Shown: piece after piece, positions 44,151 through 57,205 of the stretch
How positions within the stretch are numbered: position 1 is the stretch's first letter
Layout: every line of letters begins with the position of its first letter
Source: Aspidiotus rigidus
Taxonomy: Eukaryota; Arthropoda; Insecta; Hemiptera; Diaspididae
DNA: 64,000 nucleotides
Assembly (NCBI GenBank): GCA_035079385.1
Contig: JAVHKY010000054.1
Span: 62,001-126,000, forward strand
Direction of reading: 5' to 3'
Made by a program: the position numbers and the translations under genes
The notes under the pieces: generated by a model
Seen by the model: only the letters and a program-made list of their open reading frames with translations
What the model was told of the DNA's origin: nothing
Databases searched by the model: none

Positions 44151-47100
44151 ACCGCCTGTCAAGCAGGGAATCCGCTTCAGTCATACTTTTAAGGAGGATG
44201 TATTTACGAGAAACGTTCGTCCTCCGCAACCGGGTTACTCTGACAAGACTAGGAATTGGAAAAATTTTGAGTCACAAGCTAGGACTTGGAAGAAATCTCA
44301 TGTTGAGAAATCGTACTTGCAAACATTCTCATTAAAAGTAGACATCGCGAAATCCTCTTCGCCATTGCTCTTGACGCAATGGCCTCCCTGTGATTCTATC
44401 TATCAACCATATAATGATGGATCATCTGAACGTCGCAAAGTGGAATATCCTAGATGAATCACTCGAGTGAATAATTTTTGGCGAAAAATTACACCCATCG
44501 TTTTTTAAAACAATATCCATATGATTGAAACTCTATTGAACGTATGGAAACATTCAATAACTCCGCAATACTAACAATAAGCTATTGTTTCAGTTGACAA
44601 TAAACCTAAAATTTGAAACATTCATTCATAAAACTAAGTTCTAAAACGAATCATACTCAGGCGCTCGTGAGAGAATACGCTGCATTTACGTTCTCTTTTT
44701 AAATCTCATTCCATCAAAAGAATCGTAGGCGATTATGATAAAATTCGACGGAGATCACTGTAAAAGTTCAAATTTCAGATGGTAATATAAAACGTCGGTA
44801 GGTCTACAGCAATGCCCGCCGTACACATATTTCCCATCAAAATCTACAATTTATTTGTACGAATACACTGCAGTAAGTAAGCCTGCCAAAACGTACCCAT
44901 AAAAAAATGGTATAAAATTGAATTTAAACGCACGTAAATATTCGTAGTTACACACATTCGATTTTGTTTCACGAATTCTAAATATTTATTTCACGATTCT
45001 TTTTTATATGCGATTTATATACCAGATTTTTCGTGAATTTATTCGGAAGAAGCGAGAGAGTAAATCTCTCACTAAATTGGAATCTATACCATATGGTACA
45101 CTTATATAATGTATTATCGAAATGAACCACGATCGGATTGTCGTCGGATCTGAAAGCTGTTTGTTTAGCATGATGATGAAGAGTTTTGGCGAAACTGTTG
45201 TACATTTTGAGATGTACTTCGAAGTGTGGGTGTTTGATATCGTTTTTCGAGAACTTGACCGAACGTGAAGCTCGGGAAGTCACTCAAAGAAGTCCACAGT
45301 TCTTGAAGAGCGCCTAAGAAGGTCGAAAATGGGTCAAAAACATTCTAAACGTTTTAGATAATAATAAACCAGTCGTCAGTTTTGGTGCGTGCTTATTCTG
45401 TACTGAAGAATTTCTGCGAGCTCGACGTCGAAATAATCACGAAAAAGACGAAAAGAAGTAATAAAGTTTTGAAAAATCTCTTTGAAGTAAGAATGAGCTG
45501 ATGCTCAAGTCAAAAAAAAAAAAAAAGTGTAACCAACGAACGTATGTAACTTATTCGAGCTGATAGCCTAAGTAGTTTAGTAGCTCGTAAAACAGAACGA
45601 GTTGGCTCGATGACTGGTATGAAAAAGATTCAGAGACATCTACTCAAGGGTGGTTAAATACGTTCCAGTACACTCGAGTATTATTTCTGAATTGAGATGA
45701 TTTAATCTACATAGTTCACCATCCAGATAAATTGAAAGTCGATTACAGAAATTACGACGTCAAGAGTACGTGATTTTTGATGGATTGTTCACGATTTTCT
45801 ACAATTCAATTTCAGATAAAGTACTACTTTTTGGTAAATAAAACCTTTAAATTTTAGTACCTTCTTTCTTTTTGTAAGTACGTATTATTGAAAAATCGAA
45901 CGAGGGCTCTGGATACACATTCTCACTTTGCGAGTGGCGAAAATTTAAGTCACGTAGAATAATATTTTGAGCACCAAATTTCGAAGAAGGCAACCACTGA
46001 AATTTCGAAGCTAAAGCTGTGACAGGACACGTTGGTAATTTCCATTCTCTGAGTTGTGCGCACATACAAACCAGTGCCTCATCGCACAAGGTAATGTATT
46101 TATCAAGTATTTAATCTAAAAGGTTTAAAACATTCAATCTTAAATTTCAAGAAAACAAGACTCTTCACTCTTTGTTGTACACAGTGACGTCACCATTAAG
46201 ATTGGAGATGAAAACTGCGTCAATTGTCCTACTTTTTCCAAGAGAAATTGGATAGTAAAAACAAACACCCAACCAATTTTGTTAATTTAGATCTTAATAA
46301 ACGTAACACTAAGTACAGATTCGATCGCAGATCATAAATCGCAAATTGCAAATTGGCGATTCGTAATTCATTTCAAATTTTGTACAAATAAATAATAAAT
46401 AGTCCAACGTCTGTAATGATATTAACAGAGCTAGGATTTACTGTTACTTGCCAAATGAGTTTTGAAGGCAGACGAGAAAAAATGAAAGATGAGTACGAAT
46501 TAGAGTGGTGGGAGGCTAGGAAAACAGATTTATTTTGCAGAAAAATGCCGAAAGTGATATAAATTCCGAATAAAACCGAAAAAGCCTCCTTCATACGAAA
46601 ATCTGATCTTTTGTGTACTTCAATGAATCATAAGTACATTCATCATCTCATGAAGTCGATAACCGTTTTCTCATTATAAGTACCTCTTAAGTGATAAACG
46701 ACACAGTTCTACTCAAGACAACATAGAAAAACACTTAGTAGTTATGTTCAATAAGCGATTTTTATAGTTTAGATATCATCTTGAAAGAACCTGTACCATG
46801 AAAACCCATTTTTTAGTAGTAAATTTTTTAGTGCCAAACAATGCCGCAAATTACAATTTTAAACGCCAAATTTCCATTTTTTTTTTTCGCCAAAAATTCC
46901 TAGCTTTGAATATAACAATCACAAAGGTAGTAGACGAAGTAGCTCAACAAAAAATGAATAAAGTAATTAACAAGAAGTCCCAGTCAACTGCAAACCAGGA
47001 CCAAATGTAGATTGAATCACGGATCACAGATCACAAATTGTAAATCAAGATCAATTTTCCACATTTAAGTAATTTTATTGCCATTTACACCTCGTTGTAA

Positions 47101-47845
47101 TTGATATTACTCCAACAAGTAGGCACTTCATTTCTCTCACAAAAGAAGAGTACCAGTAATTGTGTAACTAATTATTGTTATAGTCTTTCACTTGTATTTC
47201 ATTACACAGGATTTGGATCATCGACAAACCAATAATCCTCAAAACCATCATCTATCATCACTTCTATACTATAATTGATACCAATAGCTACCCAAACGTA
47301 CTTAAGAATGACGATCCAATACAAGCAGAAAGATATATCTATACAATAACAACACTTATTCTTTCAAAGTAAATCTTCCATTTCCTTAAAGTAGATCAAC
47401 GTTACACAGAAGGATGCAGGCATAACAGGAGAATCAAAACAAACACTTTGAGATATAAAATTAGTACAATAACTTCAAATAAGAATCGAAAAATCACTGT
47501 CAATGAATAAAAAAATTAAAACAAAAATGAAACTCACATAAATCGTCTTAAAAATAGAAAATAAATTATAGAGTAATGAGGCGCGCACAGCAAAATCATA
47601 TATTAGTCGCAAAATAAAATTTTTCATAGCAGCCAAAAACAAAAAAAATGCAAAAAATTTTTCTCGTTCTTCGCAACTTTAAATGCTCGTACTGCAGCAA
47701 ACTTTCATCGTAGCGACCTACCTTTTTCTTTGTCTAAAAGTTGATTAACTCCTCAAAAAAAACAATCAAAATCGCAGAAAAAAAAATTCGGGACATAATA
47801 TATGGTTTTGCTGAAAGCACCATAGTATTCAGAATCATTGTGTGC
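44151..47845. other. Intergenic DNA, no recognisable gene
   Basis: Minor repeats only: AGATCATAAATCGCAAATTG (about 46332) and GGATCACAGATCACAAATTG (about 47020) match a phrase near 23215. Short open frames on both strands (for example minus 46089-45847) show no family motif. Confidence 0.4.
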
Positions 47846-47996
47846 AATGCTCCAGAAACTGAAATAGAAGTGTGTGGCCCATATGACATCAATACACATA
47901 GGCCTAGATAAGATTTGTGGAATAACTATGAAATGTCATATTACAGTCAAAGGAATACATTTGGCCGCACGCTTTTATTTGAGTTTCTGGAGCATT
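47846..47996. repeat. Inverted repeat with 34-bp arms (hairpin or tiny MITE)
   Basis: Arms at 47846-47879 (AATGCTCCAGAAACTGAAAT...GGCC) and 47963-47996 (GGCC...AGTTTCTGGAGCATT) are inverted with four mismatches of 34. The matches then fade, with ATATGACAT present on both inner sides. Total length is 151 bp. No target duplication is clear. Confidence 0.7.
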
Positions 47997-48084
47997 ACAT
48001 GATGAATTTGTGTAATATTTATTAGCGATACATTTTGGAGTGATACAGCGGAAGGATAAAATTTATTTTCTATTTTTGAGGAAT

Positions 48085-49065
48085 AAATTTTTGGATGTGT
48101 CCATTTGCAGGTACTGTACCTACGCCTAAAACGCTATTTGCAGGTACTAATGCACAAATCATGAACTTATATTTATAAGCTCGATTCTTGATGAACTCTA
48201 GAAAAACACAGATCGACAGTGAATTGCTCAGTTTTATTCGATAATAGTTACAGAACTGCAGAAATTCACATAAAAGTCACCAATCGCCAGGTGCAATTTT
48301 TGATCTTCTTCTATTCCACCCTCGTTATCATAAGCGAAACAACGAGAACCTTGAAAATGAGTGTATCGACGATGTTGTAGATGATTTCATGGATGAAGAC
48401 CCTTTAGACGTTGAAATTCTGAGTAAAACAGTCAAATATAATACGGTCTTGCCTACTGTTTTGACCATTGCTAGTCTTACATCTGACCATGGGACCGAAC
48501 AATTCAAGACCTACTTTAAGGCATTAAAAGATATTGAAGGCGTCATCAGGTCGGGTACGAGCATTGCTAGTTTTTTTTCACAGTCCATCTTGGAAATGAA
48601 AGCAAAATCTCCTCCGGAAACTTCTCTGAAGGAGTCATCAAGTGGGTCAACAGGAGATGTTGCAATGCCTGAAGAACAACCCCAATCAAGTTCAGGCATC
48701 TTGAAGTTCAGGAAGAAAGTTTAAGCTAGGGGGAGGCCAAAGCGTGTGGCGAGCCAGTTATGCACTTTCAATAAATCCCAGAGCGACCGACAAGCAGAAA
48801 AACGCAAGAACACCCATGATTCCACAATACTTCCACCAAAAAGACGTAAACTTTGCCCCACAGAAGATGTAGTTAGCGCTCCCCCTTCATTACCTCTTCG
48901 GCGAAGCCACAGAAGGAAAAATTAATTTTGTAATATCAAATGTTTAATTTCGTATTTTTTTCAATATTGTAGTCTATTTCGTTCTTACTGACTCAAAAAT
49001 TTTATGTTATACAATTTTTTAAATAAAATAATTAGTACCTGCAAATAGACACATCCTAAATTTTT
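48085..49065. mobile_element. TIR-bounded segment with transposase-like or host-like coding remnant
   Basis: Inverted repeats of about 31 bp: left 48085-48115 with GGATGTGTCCATTTGCAGGT, right 49034-49065 with ACCTGCAAATAGACACATCC. A second partial copy, TATTTGCAGGTACTAAT (about 48136), sits just inside the left one and matches the right end better. The segment between encodes the broken frame described separately. A deleted DNA transposon is the simplest reading. A target duplication was not found and the exact ends are uncertain. Confidence 0.6.
48248..48925 (+). pseudogene. Protein tail with AT-hook, broken by a stop
   Basis: I do not recognise the protein. A frame open from 48248 (no ATG until 48389) reads IDDVVDDFMDEDPLDVEILS, then VLPTVLTIASLTSDHG and a Ser/Pro/Glu-rich segment to a TAA at 48722-48724. 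Directly after that stop the same frame stays open for about 65 codons. It reads ARGRPKRVASQL (an AT-hook core, RGRPKR), then a basic region with PPKRRKLCP and LPLRRSHRRKN, ending at TAA 48923-48925. The acidic-then-basic layout with an AT-hook looks like the C-terminus of a nuclear DNA-binding protein or a transposase. Upstream, TTACAG at 48248-48253 could act as a splice acceptor. Its position between inverted repeats favours a transposon origin. Confidence 0.45.
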
Positions 49066-50512
49066 TAAATCAATTTTATTTGCTACAGACATGTGAAAAT
49101 CTAGATATAAGGTAAACTGATGAAGTGAAATTGAATCATCTTATTGATAACACACACAGCACAAACGCGTTTTTTAAAAATCACACTAGGTACCAAAATT
49201 GTAGCGCAGGACAAAACAATCACCAAAAATTCAACAGTCAAACGCAACTAATATTCTAAAATTTGAGCACAGGCTCTGCCCTCTAGCGGCAAAACAAATA
49301 CTGTTTGCTGATTGGTAGAATTTGGTCAAAAAAATGAAGATGTGAGAAAAGTTATTTGCAAAACCTCATCTAAAAGATAAATATGAGAGCCAGAATTTTC
49401 ATTCACTACATTTTTCTGTAAAAAACAATATTTAAAGCAGAAGAATTGGTTTTACATATACAACCCCTTATGGTATAGCCGTGCTTATGGTCAAAAACAC
49501 CATGTTTACCTTTCAGTCACGGTACATTATAGAGGCATTGACACTATACAAAAATTGTGTCTCTCAAAATGGAATTCCGCTAGGTTTGCAACAATCTTGG
49601 TCAATGTTCAGCATGTCCCTCCCGACCTTGCTAGTAGCCGTAGGTAGTATAGTATCACTGGATCTTTTAAAGATTATAGAATAAGGAGAAATGTACCTGG
49701 AAAAAATGATTTTTTTTTAATATTATAGATGCCCCAACACTCTACATTAACTCCTGATTTTTTTGCAATTTTTTGAAAAGCAGCGTGTTACCATAAGACT
49801 CTGTATCCATCAGTCAATATCAATGATCGATATCTAAAAACCGATCATATTATCGCTTTTGAGATGAATACATGGGAAAAATCAATATTAAATATTGATA
49901 AGGATATGCGAGTGTCAATACCTCTATTTGGGCTAGACAGCACTAGCGTCGCGCTGCATTCTGACCAAGCGGGGAGGAATTGAAGAGGGGAGCTAAACAA
50001 TGGCGATATATGAGGAAAAAATGGGAAAATCACAATAACACTTAAGTCAAGCAGATTTGGCTTCCGGACATCCCATAGAAGTTGTTCACAAATACAAATT
50101 CTACAAATTAGATGAGATGATGAAATCTTCAATTCCGCTTCATTCAAGAGTTATTCCAAGTTTTTCATTTTTCTCTCATATACCGCTTTCGTTCAAGCTC
50201 CCGTTTTCAATATCGGCAAAAATACTATTTTAGGTAAACGAATCACGCACGTAATTAGCGATCTTGGAGGATGGCCAGCCCGAATATTATTTATACCGTG
50301 CTTTCAGTATTTCTAGAAATCGCCGCGCCACTAGCGCTTCTACTGGATTAAAAATTTGCGAATTCATAATGCAGCGCGGAGCAAACACAAAACTGTCCAT
50401 TGTTATCAGCACATAAAACTGTCATAAGTGTAAATTCAAATTGGAGGGCAAATTAATATTTTTTCTTACACAGATTTTGTATTTTTCGTCTCTATTTTTA
50501 AAATTATAACAA
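49066..50512. other. Intergenic DNA, no recognisable gene
   Basis: No element termini or family motifs seen; an open frame of 67 codons at 49481 has no recognisable content. Confidence 0.4.
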
Positions 50513-52445
50513 TCTAATACTGTAAATCTGTCTGTCTGTTTGTTTGTCCTTTTATAACTCGAGAACCGCTGTACCTATCGACTTGAAATCTTCGCCACAT
50601 ATTCGTATTATTCCAGAACAAATTTTAAACCATAAATGAAAATTTTAGCTCCCGTAGAAAAAAAGTTCTTATTAAAAATTGTGTGCCCTTGCTGTACGCG
50701 TCGATTCGATTCACCAAAGAAAGGTACCTACATTCAACTATTTACTGTATTTTTCTCCTACCCTCACATCCGGTATTCTTGAGAACCGGCTTTTGGTGCT
50801 ACCTTCTAAATTGCAGCACGTTAGAGGTGTGTTCTTTTTATTTTCTTAACGTTACCGGAAGTACGGAAATCTTAGGATGTTCGTCTGTCTGTAGAAACGC
50901 GAACGCGACGATGATATGTTTGTATGCCTGTTATTTGAACGCTTTTAGCTATTGACGTGGAGTATTTTTTGGAAGTCTTATTTATTTATTCGGATAAAGT
51001 TTTAGATAAATTTCAACGTTCTGACTACTCATATGGAAGGAATAATGAGCGAAAACTGGAAAAAAACGAGGAATTCGGATGTTGTAAACCTGCTTCTCAC
51101 TGTACAAGTCGTTCAAACGCGTTAAACCTCGCAGTTCTAAAAATTCAATTATTGTAATACCTAACTCGGATTTTACTCATCATTATGAAAAATTGTAGAA
51201 AATAAAAATTGTAGCCCCTATAATTTCCTTTCAAATGAGTCTAATTTCAGATTTACAGGAAGAAATTTGGGAACTATTTGTACTTTGACTGATGTGTATT
51301 CAACATCATTGTGTTCACACAGAGAGACCATTTAAACCGGTTGCTCTGGATGAATCTATAGGGACTATTCAAGTTTTTTTATATTGTAATTTACTTGCAA
51401 TGAATCCAATTTTCGATTTCAAAAGGATGTAAAATAATTTCTTGAAAATTCGCTCTTCTCTTGAGATACGAGTAACACAATGCATCAGTTAAACATCGTC
51501 GTCAGACTTTGAAACCACCTAATGAAAGGTACTGGGTTTGAGAGAGAAATGTAAAAGGTACATCTGTTTCTCATACAAAAACCGACTAAGTGCGTCTCAT
51601 GTGTGCATGCAGACTGAGGTAATGCGTTAGAGGTATGGCTGGTTTTGAACAGTGATCCTACGAGTATTTAATGGAGGAAAGGTGGTAAATTGAAAGAAAA
51701 TGATGGGTGTTGGTCGCCCTGGCAAAACGTGGGACGCAGAAAAATGTCGACCACCAAGCAATATAATGATAGAAGTGGGACGTAAAAATTTCAAATATTG
51801 AGTTCGACCCCGGAGCTATAGAAGATAGGAGTGGGATTTGGGAAAATTTCAACTATTAAATTATGAATGATGGGAGAGAGACTTGAAAAATTTCAAGTAT
51901 TGAGCTGTAACTGACAGGGTGGGGAGACTTGGAGAAATATAGACTTTTGAGTTCAAACTCCTAAGGTGAGAAATAAAGTTTAATCTTTATTTAGAAAAAG
52001 TATAAACAAAGAAACCCCCATAAAACAGGTTCACTGCTGGCCTCGATTAACACAGTTAATGAAGGCAATATCCTGAGCAGTTAATGAAATAAGCTGGGAG
52101 TCATCAGTTATGGTCGTCAGAGTTTGAAACTACCTAAAAAAAGGTACTGCGTTTGAGAAAGAATTGTGAAAATTACACCTGGTTTCTCATATAGGAAACG
52201 ACTGAGTACTTCTCATGCCTCTATACAGACTGATGTGATGCTTCAGGGGTATGGCAGGCTTCTTATCTACTATCCATACATTTCCTTAATCATTGCGACT
52301 GGTAAAATATTGATGAATTGGTCCGTTGTTTGCTGAAATACAGCCTCTACTTGTCAAATTAGCTCCAAATATTTACAAAACACTGATATCTACTCAACAC
52401 ACAGCTGGCGGGCAGGCGCGCCAGAGGCGTGCCGCCAACCGCTAG
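50513..52445 (+). mobile_element. Non-autonomous Helitron (copy 2) with internal insertion
   Basis: It starts TCTAATACTGTAAATC after an A and ends AACCGCTAG before a T, matching copy 1. The 5' region shares CTTTTATAACTCGAGAACCG. The 3' end shares CTCAACACACAGCTGGCGGG, and a GGCGCGCC...GGCGTGCC hairpin precedes the CTAG. It is twice the length of copy 1. Part of the difference is a block at about 51656-52097 made of dispersed-family sequence (GAGAGAGACTTGAAAAATTT, AAAACAGGTTCACTG), enclosed by a direct repeat of about 160 bp (51483-51655 and 52098-52262). No Rep/helicase frame. Confidence 0.85.
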
Positions 52446-54909
52446 TTAATTTATAAAATAGAATCTATTTCCCTCGTGAATTCCTATTGCAGATCTTTTA
52501 AATGAAAAATATTTCAATCTCCATAAGAATAAGATGTAATTTTTCCTCATCTCATTCTTCAGTTGATCTCATGACGTCATCTGCTAATGAGCAACTGGTT
52601 GCTTTCCTTAAAGTGAAGACTAGGCTGTTGTCTGCATCCATTCATCTTGCGAGATTTCCAGTATTTCTGAATGTTCTAATTAGTATTTCTTCAGTCGAGG
52701 TACTTCAGATTGATGTTCAAGTCCTAATTGGGATTGAGCTTCACTTCTCCTTCCAAGGTAGGAAAGTGGAAATAGGGTAGTGGTGTTACACACACGCGTG
52801 TGTGGTGAACAGGAAAAATGTATTAGTGAGCAAGTGAGTGAACACGACTGTCTGGCGCCAGCTGGGTGCTTGGCGACAAAGTAAATTGAATAAAAGTGTT
52901 TCATAAAAAACAAAACAAAAATGTCTTAAAAAATAGATACCATAAAAATGCACATCACGAGAGTACATCTTACATCAAATTCGCTAGTTTGTTTTAAGAT
53001 GATTCATGATAACACCAATACACCATCAGCTGTTTTTACTTACGCAGAACGCAAATCGAAACAATACCCATTGCTCAGAAAGTGCGCTGTGGACTATCGC
53101 TCGTGCCTGCCGTCACGTGATCCGTGAGCGACTGAAGTAAGACGAAAAGAGAAAGTGATTGCTAGCGAACGTGCGCCGATCCTAAAAAGGATGACAAAGT
53201 TTGATGGTCTAAAGAGACGTACAGTTAAGTGGAATTTAGAGTTTGAAGGCTCTTGAAAAAAAGGTTCGATGAGTTACGACGTCTGAGCTCCAAAGGGTGA
53301 AGAATACAAAAACTAGAAGTACGCACCAAGTCCAACGAAAATAGTCGTTAACTATCTCTAAGAAATCGTAAATTCAATAAACGAACAATTAAACATTTTA
53401 TTCCTACTGTCTTCTCAAATTCGAATTCAAAATAAGTAACTCTTCCGTATACTACAGACAAAACATTCTCATCGCATTGTTTCCTACTGTCGTCGACGCA
53501 AAATAAATTAAACCTCTGAATATCCTAATTTAGTGGTACATTGGTAGATATTTCGGAGTATGGGCATAAACAAAGTAAGAACAGAAACAGGATTGAAATT
53601 ACGCAAATCATTAATTAGAGCGGATAACATTCAGAATCAACAGTGCGGTTGGTATTTAATCGTAAGCGTTTTAGTTGTCATACAAACATTCAAAGGCAAA
53701 ACTCTAGTAGCAAATATTAATTTAGCACCGTTTCATCCGACGCGACGGATAGGTTACTCGTTTATGACAACTTAAATCGTTGAAGGAAAACAACGGCGAA
53801 ATTTACTCACCGCATCACATAACATATACACAATAATAAGTCACGAATCGAGTAAAGCTCGCACCTTTACGCGAATCCCTCGCACATGTAAAGCATGAAA
53901 CAATCCTAATGACCTTCGTATTTTAACAGCATAACATTTTGGTCAAAACACTCGCACTTACACCAACGCGAAAGCTGTATATGAGTTGTCAAAAGCACGA
54001 AAAAGAACGATTCGTACACCAAAAACTTGCTCCTAACTTTTCATTCAATCCGATTTATCTTACAAGGCGATATTTTCAATTACACCTAAGAACAAGAAGT
54101 CAAAGTCGCTAAGGAGAATCAATTCCATTAAAGTTTGACCATCAGTAACGTATACGCGAGTATCGAATAAAACTTTTTCTTATCTATTGTTTTTACTTAC
54201 AGTTGATGGTCGAGTGTCTTGGATGGACTGCATTATCTGCATTTTATACATTCTATTTTCAAGACTGAAAACAAAAAAGGAAAAAAAAAAAACATGTTAA
54301 ATTAACAAAGACGAGATACTGAATATTCTATGTAACATTTGAATAGAAAATATTTTGCATAATCGATTTGGATTTGCCTTAAGACCACTTATCTTCGGTC
54401 CTTGGCCGCAATACTGTTCAATTTACGAGTAAGAAGCAATTCTTCGTATTTCCACCCATTACTTCACATTACCTTATTTTTTTAGTCATGAATTTTTTTT
54501 TTTTTTGGAAACGAGAATACTCTCCGTTGGGGGACATCATTCTACTTTTCGGCGAAATTAGCTCAAAACCATATACTAAATCAGGAATTCTTGTGAATTT
54601 TGAATTTCCTCCTTCCCTTCTGATTACAACATTAAAACATTGAATTATAAGAAATTAACCAAAAAGTTACGGAATTCTCTAAAATGAATGTGGAAAAAAA
54701 GCAATGAACTATGTTTTTTTTTTACAAGAGATTCTTGTACAAAATGAAATTTCTACTTTGTAAAATTAGTCATGCCCAACTACAAATAAAATTTCCTATG
54801 TCTGAGAATTCTTTCTTCATGAATCAGAATTTCAGAGTTATTTTACCATTCGAATACACAGCACTACATTCTGTTGCCGGAGATGTAGCCTATTTCTTTT
54901 TATCGGGAT
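52446..54909. other. Intergenic DNA, no recognisable gene
   Basis: Short open frames only. A CACACGCGTGTGTGG patch at 52789-52803 is a small palindrome. Nothing else can be named. Confidence 0.4.
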
Positions 54910-56104
54910 CACTCTTTCTCGGGGTACACACCTTGAAAAGATGTCCGCGTCCGGATGGGAACTTGACGAACATTTCCACTGATATCTCCGTAAAAAAAAA
55001 GGATTGGAAAGTTTCGAGCTTTGACTATAATAGAGGGACGGAGTCTTACTCTTCAAGTCTGTAGAGGAAAACAGGCCTTTAATGTTTGGGTCGTAACTTA
55101 ATCACCAATCGACTTCCGAAAACTCACAGCTCTCTTATTTCAGAGCTAGTGGAGTCTTTTTCATCAACTACGTAAATTGAGGCGAGCACAGATTCTTTTA
55201 CTTGGTCAAAAATTCTTGAGAATCTATGCATACAGCTCGAAAGTCAACAATTTTCCAAGTCAGCTTGGTTCTCCCCCCCCCCCTCATGTATAATTCGGAA
55301 TTCGATAACTTTCCAAGTGCACCTCCTGATATACGAAACTTGAAGATGAGCACTCTTCAAATATTTAATGTAGGTCAGGTCGCTCCATTCCACTGAAACT
55401 ACAAGTCGCTGGACGGAAAGAAGCTAAAGATTCCTACTAAGGACTTCATAGAATACGGAACTCGGAAATATTTCTAGCTCCGAATCCTATGAAGAGGGAT
55501 ACTTGAATTTCAACACTCACAAAAAAAAAACTCGCAGCCTACTTCGTGCTCAGGGTTACCTTCATTAACTGTATTATTCGAGGAAAACAGGGAAATTAGG
55601 TTATGAGGACCTCTTTGTTTATACTTTCTATAGATGAGGATTAAATTTTGTTCCTCACCACCTTGGGTGTTCAAGTGAAATTTTTTGAAGTCCCCCTCTC
55701 ATCTCATATAGCTTGGAAGTCGATAATTCTCCAAGTCCTTCTCCCTTATACGTAGAGCAGGGAGGTCGACATTTTTTCAAGTTCTCCGTGATGCTCGAAA
55801 TTTTTCAAAGTCCCTCCCCAATAATGTATATCTTGAAAGTCGAAATTATTTCAAGTCCTCGTCCTATCAACAAATAAGCTGTTCTATGGGGGGTTATTTT
55901 GCAAAAATAGCCGCGCGCCGTGTGATGTCCAACCAAAACAGAAATGCTCCAAGTGCAATATAATTTACAAAAATGGTTTAAACCCCCTTCCTATCATACA
56001 TAGTTTGGACTGGGTTTAGAAAAGTTTCGACTCTCGAGCCATAAAATATGATAGGAGAGAGACTTCCAATATGAAATATTTCAACCTAACTAGTTTTCGG
56101 GGGC
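54910..56104. repeat. Dispersed repeat family, dense tract
   Basis: Many successive variants of CTATATATGATAGGAGG, GGGACTTGGAAAATTTCGAC, AAGTCGATAATTCTCCAAGT and TCCTCGTTCAACTTCGTTAA occur in both orientations. A CCCCCCCCCCC run lies at 55265-55275. The units have no constant length; each appears independently copied or rearranged. Confidence 0.6.
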
Positions 56105-56330
56105 TCATTCGCTCCCGCGATCGCCTCGCTTCTTGGTCTAGTATGAGTCTACTATACGATATTTTAAGCTATTAGATTTTGAGAGCTCATTCGATCCGCT
56201 CATTCGCCTCCCTTCGTTGTCTAGTATGAGTTCAGTATATAATATTTTAAGGTAAATATAGCTTTCGGGAGCTCACCCGCTCCACTCGTCCTCCGCCTTT
56301 TCAGTAAGTGTAGTATACTGTATATTAGGT
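56105..56330 (+). repeat. Minisatellite of about 85 bp, three units
   Basis: Units begin GGCTCATTCGCTCCCGCG, GAGCTCATTCGATCCGCTC and GAGCTCACCCGCTCCACTC. Each is followed by a CCTC or CGCC patch, GTCTAGTATGAGT and TATACGATATTTTAAGC or similar. Same unit as at 36383-36600. Confidence 0.7.
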
Positions 56331-56534
56331 CTATATAATGAAGGCTAAAAGTCGAAATTCTAAGTCAAGCCTAGTAGGCTGCATACTAGGCCTAGTACAT
56401 ATAATGACGGCTAGAGGTTGAAATTTTAACAGGGAACCTGTTTTATGGCGGCTTTTTGAGAAATTTGCCGTGCGCCGTCCAGAAAAAAACTTGGAAAAAT
56501 TTCGACTCTCGAGCCATATATGATAGGAGAGGGA
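56331..56534 (+). repeat. Dispersed repeat family, left half of PLE target
   Basis: CCTAGTAGGCTGCATACTAGGC, interrupted by variation, then AACAGGGAACCTGTTTTATGG and ACTTGGAAAAATTTCGACTC, ending ATATATGATAGGAGAGGGA. The unit resumes at 59192 after the PLE. Confidence 0.7.
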
Positions 56535-56693
56535 TGACAGAATACTCAAAGAGTAGAGTAAACGAGAAACCAATTACAAAGACCGCAGATATAAAGGAGA
56601 AGATGCGAGATCTTTCGGTTAACAAACCATCATCGGGCAAAGTTAGAACGTCACTGACCCAGATACGACTCATAAAACAGAATACCAACGAGA

Positions 56694-57200
56694 TCAGGAT
56701 TGAACGCGCGAGCCCTCGCGAGGTGACTCAAACTCGTAAACCAATTCAACAAAACCTTCGTCGGGAAAATACCTGTTGAGTACGGTAACATCGTCACTGT
56801 TCAGATGACGCACTATTTCGATATTTTTCAACGCAACGCGCTTGAAGTAAGAATTCTCCTTGTGGAGAAGGGTAGCCGAACCTTCCTTGAAACTATGACC
56901 ACTGGAGACAAGGTGGTCCGCAAAGGCCGAATCACCCAAATTACCTTTCTTCCAGGCCTTAAGGTGCTCCTCTACTCGAATTCCAAGCTGGCGACCCGTC
57001 TCGCCTATGTATACGCCGTTACAATCCTTGCACTCCAATTTGTACACCCCGCTCCTCTCCCCCGCGAGATGGGGTCCTTTAGCCTAACAAACAAACCCTT
57101 CACAGTAGTGAGGTTATAAAAAGCAGACCTGAAGCCAAAGGGGCGGAGGACACGAGTCAGCTTGGATGAAAACTCACCTAAAAACGGGAGCTTGATCCAA
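56694..57200 (-). pseudogene. GIY-YIG endonuclease domain of the PLE
   Basis: The frame from 57047 reads MYKLECKDCNGVYIGETGRQ then LGIRVEEHLKAWKKGNLGDS. It has the CxxC pair, YIG, the catalytic-type Arg and Glu-His, then FADHLVSSGHSF with two zinc-type histidines, and ENIEIVRHLN equivalents (KNIEIVRHLNSDDV). It ends at 56694 after DEGFVELVYEFE. The usual Gly-Val before Tyr is lost in this frame because the frameshift from the RT occurs just upstream; the linker (PFLGEFSSKLTRVLRPFGFR-like codons) lies at about 57180-57115. Its role in the family is target nicking for insertion. Confidence 0.85.
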
Positions 57201-57205
57201 CGTAA

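Noticed and set aside
48375..48930. Conserved host nuclear gene exon
   Set aside because: Possible, but the premature TAA and the enclosing inverted repeats make a transposon remnant more likely; left unassigned.
52789..52803. CACACGCGTGTGTGG palindrome as a regulatory site
   Set aside because: Short CA/TG-rich palindrome; nothing in the surroundings supports a regulatory role.
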